Positions 1-5,307 of a DNA stretch of 6,782 nucleotides are shown here, piece after piece. The position numbers were made by a program, and so were the translations under genes. Source of the stretch: Methylovulum sp. Lineage in GTDB: Bacteria; Pseudomonadota; Gammaproteobacteria; Methylococcales; Methylomonadaceae. The stretch is taken from contig SCST01000508.1 in NCBI GenBank assembly GCA_004299465.1, positions 1 to 6,782 of the forward strand, written 5' to 3'. How positions within the stretch are numbered: the first letter of the stretch is position 1; the number at the start of each line of letters is the position of its first letter. The notes under the pieces were generated by a model, which had not been told where the DNA came from, did no database searches, and worked only from the letters and a program-made list of their open reading frames with translations.

Positions 1-1172
1 TGGTCTTGTTCCCGCCGGGAACGCGCTTGCCCATCGGTGCTAACGGGCAGGTTGATTTTGCCAATCCGCGGGGGCTGGTTACTTTTCCTAACGGCTATAT
101 CGGCAATCCTGAAAACCGGGAACGCCACGCCCGCGCTAATCTTTCGGGCGCCTATACCGGCTTCGACAGCCATACTGTGCGGCTCGGCGCGGGCTTTAAC
201 TACGACAATCTTTACCAGGTCAGGGCAAGCCAGAATTTCGGCCTGGACCCCGCCACGGGAGCGCCGATTCCCTTCATGCCCGGCATCCCTTTAATTGACG
301 TATCGGGCACGCCTTCCAGCTATTTACCGACCAGCGAGCGTGAGGATGCTTTCTTCTTCGTGCAGGACGAATGGCGGCTTGCCAACGATTGGCAACTGAC
401 CGGCGGCCTGCGCTACGACAGTTATTCGGATTTTGGCGGCACGGCTAACCCGCGCGCGGCCCTGGTGTGGGAAACGCGCTACGACCTCACCACTAAATTA
501 ATGTACGGCAGCGCTTTTCGCGCCCCGAATTTTTCCGAAATGTACATTGTTAATAATCCTGACAGCCTAGGTAATCCCCATATCAAGCCGGAAACGATGG
601 ATACCGTGGAGCTGGCCTTCGATTACCGGCCACGCGACACGCTACGCCTGGGTTTTAACCTGTTTCACTATTGGTGGAAAAACATGATCCGCTATGTCCC
701 GAATGCCGATGCGCCGACCAGTTCAAGCGCCCAAAATGCCGGCAACCAAATCGGTTACGGCGGCGAACTGGAAGCCGAATGGCAAGCCTTCGATACGCTC
801 AAGTTGTTGGGCAATTATGCCTACCAGCAATCGACCAATGAGACCCTCAATCACGATGCCGGCGACGCGCCTCACCACCAAGTCTATTTACGCGCGAACT
901 GGGAGTTCCTGCCGAACTGGCAGTTGAGTCCCCAGGCGAAATGGATAATCGACCGCGACCGCATGTTCGCTGATGCTCGGTCGGACATCGCCGATTACAC
1001 CTGGGTGGATTTGACGCTACGCCGCAAACGTCTGTTGGAGTATTGGGAAATGGCGTTTTCGATTCGCAATTTATTCGATGTCGACGCGCGCGAACCCAGC
1101 TCCTCCGCGATACCCAACGACCTGCCACTGGCTGGGCGGAGTTTTTATGGCGAAATCCGGGTTAATTTTTAG
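1..1172 (+). CDS. TonB-dependent outer-membrane receptor, C-terminal part (TBDR1, 5' end outside window)
   Basis: The reading frame is open from the first bases (codons in phase with position 3) to the TAG at 1170-1172. A TTG at 6 is in frame but is not a credible start, because the homologous segment lies far inside the intact paralogue at 1970-4138. About 389 residues are visible, all from the 22-stranded beta-barrel; signal peptide and plug lie upstream. Visible barrel hallmarks are QDEWR, GGLRYDSYSDF, the strand SAFRAPNF followed by NP..GNP..KPET, ELAFDYRP, RNLFDVDAREP, and a C-terminal GEIRVNF with the final Phe used in BAM-dependent insertion. By family it should import a scarce ligand (siderophore, cobalamin, other metal complex or oligosaccharide) using TonB-ExbBD energy. 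By eye it is roughly 60% identical to TBDR2, with differences concentrated at 219-350. The Uma2-like gene follows 9 nt after the stop and is probably co-transcribed. The receptor call is firm; the ligand is unknown. Confidence 0.92.
   Translation, partial: VLFPPGTRLPIGANGQVDFANPRGLVTFPNGYIGNPENRERHARANLSGAYTGFDSHTVRLGAGFNYDNLYQVRASQNFGLDPATGAPIPFMPGIPLIDVSGTPSSYLPTSEREDAFFFVQDEWRLANDWQLTGGLRYDSYSDFGGTANPRAALVWETRYDLTTKLMYGSAFRAPNFSEMYIVNNPDSLGNPHIKPETMDTVELAFDYRPRDTLRLGFNLFHYWWKNMIRYVPNADAPTSSSAQNAGNQIGYGGELEAEWQAFDTLKLLGNYAYQQSTNETLNHDAGDAPHHQVYLRANWEFLPNWQLSPQAKWIIDRDRMFADARSDIADYTWVDLTLRRKRLLEYWEMAFSIRNLFDVDAREPSSSAIPNDLPLAGRSFYGEIRVNF
1142..1172 (+). repeat. 31-bp direct repeat, copy 1 (3' end of TBDR1)
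   Basis: This segment is identical base for base to 4108-4138. Both copies encode the last nine residues, FYGEIRVNF, plus the TAG stop. Identity includes every synonymous position, although the preceding codons of the two receptors differ (for example GCT GGG CGG AGT against GCA GGG AGA AAT). It marks the duplication and may reflect gene conversion or strong constraint on the end of the gene. Confidence 0.9.
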
Positions 1173-1176
1173 GAGA
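1171..1176 (+). promoter_or_regulatory. Ribosome-binding site for the Uma2-like gene, overlapping the TBDR1 stop
   Basis: AGGAGA lies 5 nt before the ATG at 1182 and supports that start. Its first two bases are the last two of the TBDR1 TAG stop codon (1170-1172). Ribosomes finishing TBDR1 would therefore stop on this site, which suggests translational coupling. Confidence 0.75.
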
Positions 1177-1181
1177 ACAAC

Positions 1182-1760
1182 ATGAACCAACCGGCTTATC
1201 GACTTGCAAGCTACTCGGATTTGTTCGATTTACCCGATCATATCATCGGCGAGATCATTAACGGACAGCTCATCACCCAACCGCGCCCCGCGCCCAGACA
1301 TGCCCGTGCGGCTTCCGTTATGGGTGGTGAATTGATGAATCCCTTCGACCACGGCCGCGGCGGTCCCGGCGGTTGGTGGATACTGTACGAACCCGAACTC
1401 CATCTGGAACCGCATATCCTGGTGCCCGATCTGGCGGGCTGGCGGCGCGAGCGGATGCCGTTCCTGCCCGAAGAAAGCTATTTCAGTCTGGCCCCGGACT
1501 GGGTTTGCGAAATATTATCGCCGTCGACCGCGCGCATCGACCGGGTGGTAAAAATGCCGATTTACGCCGAACAAGGCCTTACCTGGTTGTGGCTAATCGA
1601 TCCCGACATGCGCACGCTGGAAATTTTCAACCTGCACGAAGGCCGCTGGTTGATGTATGGCGCCTGGCAGGAAAACGATGAAGTCAACGCGCCGCCGTTT
1701 GAGGCGATCCGTTTTGCATTGGCCGACCTGTGGGCGCCGAAGCGCTCAGAATTTGGCTAA
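1182..1760 (+). CDS. Uma2 family (DUF820) PD-(D/E)XK nuclease-fold protein
   Basis: This 192-residue protein has the full Uma2/DUF820 pattern. There is an N-terminal helix with a EIINGQL strand (residues 24-30) and a glutamate in YEPELHLEP (69-77). The core Asp is D83 in VPDLAGW, then comes WVCEILSPST with E110, then R121..K124..Y128 in RVVKMPIYAEQG, and finally the strand LTWLWLIDPDMRTLEIF. These residues match the PD-(D/E)XK metal-dependent nuclease core, so the active site looks intact. Length is normal for the family. Start choice: ATG 1182 has an AGGAGA 5 nt upstream. The cellular role of Uma2 proteins is poorly defined; they are abundant in cyanobacteria and often occur in many scattered copies. 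It sits directly behind TBDR1, with its ribosome-binding site overlapping the receptor stop. No partner antitoxin or methylase is visible. Fold assignment is strong; nuclease activity is inferred. Confidence 0.9.
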   Translation: MNQPAYRLASYSDLFDLPDHIIGEIINGQLITQPRPAPRHARAASVMGGELMNPFDHGRGGPGGWWILYEPELHLEPHILVPDLAGWRRERMPFLPEESYFSLAPDWVCEILSPSTARIDRVVKMPIYAEQGLTWLWLIDPDMRTLEIFNLHEGRWLMYGAWQENDEVNAPPFEAIRFALADLWAPKRSEFG

Positions 1761-1813
1761 CCATAACGGACTGAGCAGCCTTGTTGCAGGAAGGGCGATA
1801 GCCGCGCGATGGC

Positions 1814-1950
1814 TTAAGTCAACAGCATTGACAAGAGCCACGCCCACCCTAAAACCGCACTTTGTATCGCACTGACTTAATTAGTGATATATGAGCGAGC
1901 GCCTTTCAACTATACTTCGCCGCTATTTCATGCGCTTGTGCAAGACTTAA
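1814..1950. repeat. Three copies of a TGACTTAA-like word upstream of TBDR2
   Basis: TTAAGTCA lies at 1814-1821. Its exact reverse complement TGACTTAA lies at 1873-1880, where the longer word GACTTAATT runs 1874-1882. GACTTAATT occurs again at 1944-1952. Centres are roughly 60 and 70 bp apart, near whole helical turns, so the copies would face the same side of the DNA. They bracket the -10-like TATACT at 1911-1916. This could be a set of regulator half-sites, but the words are short and AT-rich, so chance is a real alternative. Confidence 0.3.
1911..1916 (+). promoter_or_regulatory. Possible -10 element for TBDR2
   Basis: TATACT matches the sigma-70 -10 consensus at five of six positions and lies 53 bp before the TBDR2 ATG. 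No good -35 hexamer stands 16-18 bp upstream (the region reads ATATAT/TATATG). A perfect TTGACA at 1828-1833 is too far away, and the sequence 17 bp beyond it is not -10-like. If used, the transcript would start near 1922 with a leader of about 45-48 nt. Weak call. Confidence 0.25.
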
Positions 1951-1969
1951 TTTTTCGGGTTTTCTATTT

Positions 1970-4138
1970 ATGACCTCACGAATGCTAGCTCCCAACATTA
2001 TTCTGACGCTATTATTGGCGGCAGCGACAGCTCGTGCCGAACCCATATCGATGCAGCAGGAAGAACAGGCTTTAGCGCAGATTTACGGTGACCAGGACAT
2101 GATCAGCATTGCCACCGGCGCCCAACAACCGGTAAGCAAGGCGCCGTCGGTGGCGTCAGTCATCACCGCCGAGGATATTAAGGCGATGGGCGCAACCGAC
2201 ATCGACGAGGCCCTGGAAACCGTGCCGGGCTTGCACGTGGCGCGCAGCAAGGACGGTTACAATCCTATTTATAGTTTTCGCGGCATATCCTCTGAATTCA
2301 ATCCACAGGTGTTGATGTTAATCAACGGTATCCCTATCACTGATGCCTATATCGGGAACAGGCATAATATCTGGGGCGGAATGCCGGTACAAGCCATTGC
2401 CCGTATCGAAGTGGTGCGCGGGCCGGGTTCCGCCGTGTATGGCGCCGATGCGTTCGCCGGCGTCATTAATATCATCACCAAGACCCGGCAGGACATCAAC
2501 GGCACCGAAGCGGGCGGGCGCATCGGCAGCTTTGACACTTATGACGGCTGGGCCTTGCACGGCGGCGAGTGGGCCGGTTTTGACGTGGCCGCCATCGTGG
2601 AATACCACGATACCCAAGGCCAGGAAAGCATTATCGACGCCGATGCCCAGACCAACTTCGATAACTTGTTCGGAGCCCATGCCTCTTTAGCGCCCGGCCC
2701 GGTTAACTTGTCGCGGCGAAATGTCGATGCCCGGCTGGATTTATCCCGCGAGCACTGGCGTTTTCGCGCCGGCTTGCAAAGCCGGGGCGACCAGGGCATT
2801 AGTCCCGGCAGTGCGCAGACCCTGGACCCAAACGGCCGTTATAGTAGCGACCGTTGGAATGCGGACCTGAATTACGATAATCCTGATTTTGCCAAAGACT
2901 GGGATGTCAAAGCGCAGTTGAGTTATCTCGACACGACGCAGGAGCCGGAAACCTATCCGGCGTTCTTCCCGCCGGGAGCAAAGCTGCCTATCGACCCCGT
3001 CACGGGGCAGATCGGTAACGGACCCCTCGTGACTTTTCCTGAAGGCTTCATCGGCGCCCCGGAAGTCTATGAACGCTATGCCCGTTTCAATACCTCGGCC
3101 TTTTACACGGGTTTTGACAGGCATACGCTACGCGCGGGCGCCGGGTTCAACTACAGCAGCCTGTACCACGTTGAAACTCACAAAAACTCCGGCATCAACC
3201 CGGCAACGGGAACCGCAAATCCATCGCCGGACCATGATTTTTCCGTCATCTATGTACCTGATGGACCGTACATTTTCATCCATCCTGTCGACCGCAAGAA
3301 CGTGTTTGCTTTTTTGCAGGATGAATGGAGGTTCGTTAAAGATTGGGCGCTGACAGCCGGCGTGCGCTACGATAATTATTCGGATTTTGGCAATACGCTC
3401 AATCCGCGCACGGCTTTGGTCTGGGAAACACGTTATGACCTGACCACCAAACTGATGTATGGCAGCGCTTTTCGGGCGCCGTCATTCCTGGAACTGTATA
3501 GCGCCAACAATCCCGCTAATCGGGGTAATCCTAACCTTAAACCGGAAACCATGGATACTGTGGAACTGGCGTTCGATTACCGGCCAAGCGATAAACTGCG
3601 TATGGGTTTGAATATTTTCAATTACTGGTGGCAGGACATGATCCGCTTCATCCCCGATGCCGGAGCGCCGACGGTTACGGCTCAAAATACCGGTAGTCAA
3701 ACCGGCTACGGTACTGAACTGGAAGCCGAATGGCTGGCGAGCGATACATTAAAATTGTTGGGCAATTATAGTTGGCAAAAATCCCGCGACAATACGGCCA
3801 ACTCTACGCCGGGTTATGCGCCGCAACATCAAGTGTACCTACGCGCCAACTGGGAATTTCTACCCGACTGGCATTTGAGTCCGCAAGCCAAATGGATTAT
3901 CGACCGTGAGCGTAGCCTGGGCGATAATCGCCCACCGGTAGCCGATTACACCTGGGTCGATTTAAGCCTGCGTCGCCAGCATGTGTTTGAGCGTTGGGAA
4001 ATCGCCTTTTCGGTGCGTAACTTGTTTGATGTCGATGCGCGTGAACCCAGCCTGGCTGGCAGAACGAGCGCCGCTATTCCCAATGATTTGCCGCTGGCAG
4101 GGAGAAATTTTTATGGCGAAATCCGGGTTAATTTTTAG
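1970..4138 (+). CDS. TonB-dependent outer-membrane receptor, complete (TBDR2)
   Basis: A 722-residue receptor of BtuB/FhuE-like size. Residues 1-23 form a signal peptide with a hydrophobic core (IILTLLLAAAT) and an ARA cleavage site before EPIS. A possible TonB-box region lies near residues 43-50 (DMISIATG). The plug spans about 55-172 and includes APSVASVITAEDI, DEALETVPGLHV, YSFRGISS, VLMLINGIPI and the plug-end motif VVRGPGSAVYGADAFAG..NIITK. The rest is the 22-strand barrel, ending in GEIRVNF with the C-terminal Phe. There is no STN-type N-terminal signalling domain. Start choice: ATG 1970 gives a proper signal peptide, but no Shine-Dalgarno precedes it (upstream is TTTCGGGTTTTCTATTT). 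The ATG at 1982 (Met5) is an alternative with the same weakness. The paralogue TBDR1 lies 5', with the Uma2-like gene between them. Downstream are a structured repeat, then a binding protein and a sensor kinase. Ligand unknown; receptor identity very secure. Confidence 0.96.
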   Translation: MTSRMLAPNIILTLLLAAATARAEPISMQQEEQALAQIYGDQDMISIATGAQQPVSKAPSVASVITAEDIKAMGATDIDEALETVPGLHVARSKDGYNPIYSFRGISSEFNPQVLMLINGIPITDAYIGNRHNIWGGMPVQAIARIEVVRGPGSAVYGADAFAGVINIITKTRQDINGTEAGGRIGSFDTYDGWALHGGEWAGFDVAAIVEYHDTQGQESIIDADAQTNFDNLFGAHASLAPGPVNLSRRNVDARLDLSREHWRFRAGLQSRGDQGISPGSAQTLDPNGRYSSDRWNADLNYDNPDFAKDWDVKAQLSYLDTTQEPETYPAFFPPGAKLPIDPVTGQIGNGPLVTFPEGFIGAPEVYERYARFNTSAFYTGFDRHTLRAGAGFNYSSLYHVETHKNSGINPATGTANPSPDHDFSVIYVPDGPYIFIHPVDRKNVFAFLQDEWRFVKDWALTAGVRYDNYSDFGNTLNPRTALVWETRYDLTTKLMYGSAFRAPSFLELYSANNPANRGNPNLKPETMDTVELAFDYRPSDKLRMGLNIFNYWWQDMIRFIPDAGAPTVTAQNTGSQTGYGTELEAEWLASDTLKLLGNYSWQKSRDNTANSTPGYAPQHQVYLRANWEFLPDWHLSPQAKWIIDRERSLGDNRPPVADYTWVDLSLRRQHVFERWEIAFSVRNLFDVDAREPSLAGRTSAAIPNDLPLAGRNFYGEIRVNF
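4108..4138 (+). repeat. 31-bp direct repeat, copy 2 (3' end of TBDR2)
   Basis: Identical to 1142-1172, ending at the TAG stop of TBDR2. Similarity stops at the stop codon: downstream TBDR1 continues into the Uma2 ribosome-binding site, whereas TBDR2 continues into the inverted-repeat element. Confidence 0.9.
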
Positions 4139-4140
4139 CT

Positions 4141-4265
4141 ACGATAACTATTCAGCCCTTGCTGCGTGCTGCGCACGCCATCAACGGACTGGCGCGTTTT
4201 ACCCACGCGCCGGGGGAGGCGCGCGCGGCGCGCCCTACGCTTCAGGCCAGGATCTGAATAGTTAC
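4141..4265. mobile_element. Candidate MITE/REP-like non-coding element with terminal inverted repeats
   Basis: TAACTATTCAG at 4145-4155 is the exact reverse complement of CTGAATAGTTA at 4254-4264, giving 11-bp inverted repeats near the ends of a unit of about 125 bp. The pentamer TAGCT occurs directly outside on both sides (4136-4140 and 4266-4270) and could be a target-site duplication. The match extends imperfectly (TAGCTACGATAAC against TAGCTGCGTAAC), so the exact boundary is uncertain. The left TAGCT contains the TBDR2 stop codon, so the element sits immediately after the gene without damaging it. The interior is very GC-rich and folds into hairpins. No transposase or convincing ORF is inside. 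It could be a non-autonomous transposable element, a dispersed intergenic repeat, or simply a large terminator-like hairpin. Other copies in the genome would settle it. Confidence 0.45.
4164..4234. other. Cluster of three GC-rich stem-loops inside the inverted-repeat element
   Basis: Three perfect hairpins follow one another. GCGTGC 4164-4169 pairs with GCACGC 4173-4178 (3-nt loop). GGCGCGT 4191-4197 pairs with ACGCGCC 4205-4211 (7-nt loop). GGCGCGC 4218-4224 pairs with GCGCGCC 4228-4234 (3-nt loop). None is followed by a U-tract, so a classical intrinsic terminator is not indicated. The structure could still slow polymerase or protect the 3' end of the receptor mRNA. Confidence 0.6.
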
Positions 4266-4307
4266 TAGCTGCGTAACGCGGCTTCGTGCCCACGACGGCA
4301 TGGATGC

Positions 4308-4346
4308 AGGAAGTCAATACCCATTAAAAAACATAGGAGTCAATAC
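4308..4346 (+). repeat. Short direct repeat in the leader of the binding-protein gene
   Basis: AGGAAGTCAATAC (4308-4320) and AGGAGTCAATAC (4335-4346) differ by one base of length and lie about 27 bp apart. The second copy contains the AGGAG ribosome-binding site of the gene at 4350; the first is not followed by a start codon. It may be a local duplication of the ribosome-binding segment or a paired operator or RNA-binding site overlapping translation initiation. Confidence 0.5.
4335..4339 (+). promoter_or_regulatory. Ribosome-binding site deciding the TTG start of the binding protein
   Basis: AGGAG lies 10 nt before the TTG at 4350. No in-frame ATG or GTG lies between this site and the signal-peptide region, and the TTG directly precedes NRYLFFLLP, the expected head of the signal sequence. 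The good ribosome-binding site compensates for the weak start codon. Confidence 0.75.
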
Positions 4347-4349
4347 AAA

Positions 4350-5300
4350 TTGAACCGTTATCTCTTTTTTCTACTGCCTATTATCTGCGGCAGTTTTTTC
4401 AGCATCGCGATTGCGCGGGCGGAAACGCCGTCGATAGCGGTGTTATATCCTGAAGTCCGCGACCCTTACCGTGCGGTATTTTTGGAAATTATCCGGGGCA
4501 TGGAAAAGGAACTGGGCCAGTCGGTAACGCCGTATGTGCTGGAAAATGAAGCCTCCAGGTTAACGACTATTATCGAAAAAATGAAAACAGATCATATCGA
4601 TGTCGTCGTTAGCCTGGGCAGGGCCGGACTGGAAGCTGCTAAAGCCTTGAGTGAAACTTTTCCCGTCGTGATCGGCGCCGTGATGATTGCGCCGGGCCAG
4701 GAAATTCAAGGCTTAACCGGCATCAGCCTGGCGCCGGACCCCGACGCCTTGTTTGAACACTTGCAACATATCGTGCCCCATATCAAGGAAATTACCGTGG
4801 TTTTTGATCCCAAGCAAACGGCCTGGGAAATTGACTATGCAAAAAAAGCCGCCAAAGCACGCGGGTTTTCACTCAATGCAATGCCGGCGCACGATGTCCA
4901 GCATTCATCGACGCTTTACCGGCAAGTGCTGGTCGAAATCAAGAATAACTCCATTGCCTTATGGTTGCCGCGCGAGGGCTTGGCAATAGCTGAGCAAGTT
5001 TTATTGCCGGTGGTTTTAAAAGAAGCCTGGGAAAAAAACTTTGTCGTGTTTTCCAGTAATCTCGATCATGTGCGCAAAGGGGCGTTATTTTCGCTTTATC
5101 CTGATAATGTCGGTATGGGACGAAGTCTTGCCGTATTGGCGTTACAACAACTGCAAGCCGGCGCGGCAAAAACGGCCGGCATTAAACCATTACGTGATTT
5201 GTTATTGGCGGTTAATTTACGCACAGCAGAACATCTAGGTCTGCAATTTTCCAGCCAGACACGACGCGAATTCGGTTTGGTTTTCCCCAATTCCCAATAG
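4350..5300 (+). CDS. Periplasmic substrate-binding protein, ABC_sub_bind (PF04392) type, without transporter partners
   Basis: A 316-residue exported protein. Residues 1-24 form a signal peptide (hydrophobic LFFLLPIICGSFFSIAI, cleavage ARA before ETPS). Cys13 is not in a lipobox, so the mature protein should be soluble. Two Rossmann-like lobes follow. Lobe one opens with SIAVLYPEVRDPYRAVFLEIIRGMEKEL (28-55), then DVVVSLGRAGLEAAKAL (84-100), PVVIGAVMI and GLTGISLAPDPDALFEHL. Lobe two has ITVVFDP (148-154), ALWLPREG (203-210), FVVFSSNLDHVRKGALFSLYPDNVGMGR (231-258) and the closing AVNLRTAEHLGLQFS. This order is typical of the PF04392 family. It starts at TTG with AGGAG upstream. No permease or ATPase gene is adjacent; instead a sensor kinase begins 7 nt after the stop. 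A role presenting a ligand to that kinase is therefore plausible (inference), although a partner transporter encoded elsewhere cannot be excluded. Confidence 0.88.
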   Translation: MNRYLFFLLPIICGSFFSIAIARAETPSIAVLYPEVRDPYRAVFLEIIRGMEKELGQSVTPYVLENEASRLTTIIEKMKTDHIDVVVSLGRAGLEAAKALSETFPVVIGAVMIAPGQEIQGLTGISLAPDPDALFEHLQHIVPHIKEITVVFDPKQTAWEIDYAKKAAKARGFSLNAMPAHDVQHSSTLYRQVLVEIKNNSIALWLPREGLAIAEQVLLPVVLKEAWEKNFVVFSSNLDHVRKGALFSLYPDNVGMGRSLAVLALQQLQAGAAKTAGIKPLRDLLLAVNLRTAEHLGLQFSSQTRREFGLVFPNSQ

Positions 5301-5307
5301 TCCTGTC

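Noticed and set aside
1828..1856. Perfect TTGACA as a -35 element
   Set aside because: At 17 bp downstream the sequence is AAAACC, with no -10-like hexamer at usable spacing.
1657..1875. 72-aa ORF overlapping the end of the Uma2-like gene
   Set aside because: Mostly a +1 shadow of the Uma2 gene with Arg-rich low-complexity composition, no ribosome-binding site and no recognisable domain.
1761..1969. Cobalamin riboswitch or Fur box upstream of TBDR2
   Set aside because: No B12-box core (GCCACTG) or recognisable Fur-box 19-mer can be read in the 209 bp; only short AT-rich words are present.
4136..4270. Intrinsic terminator of TBDR2
   Set aside because: Strong stems are present, but none is followed by a run of T on either strand, so a standard terminator call is not supported.
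3981..4317. ORFs on both strands across the TBDR2 end and the inverted-repeat element
   Set aside because: They run through GC hairpins in shadow frames, with compositions driven by the repeat; no domain or start signal supports them.
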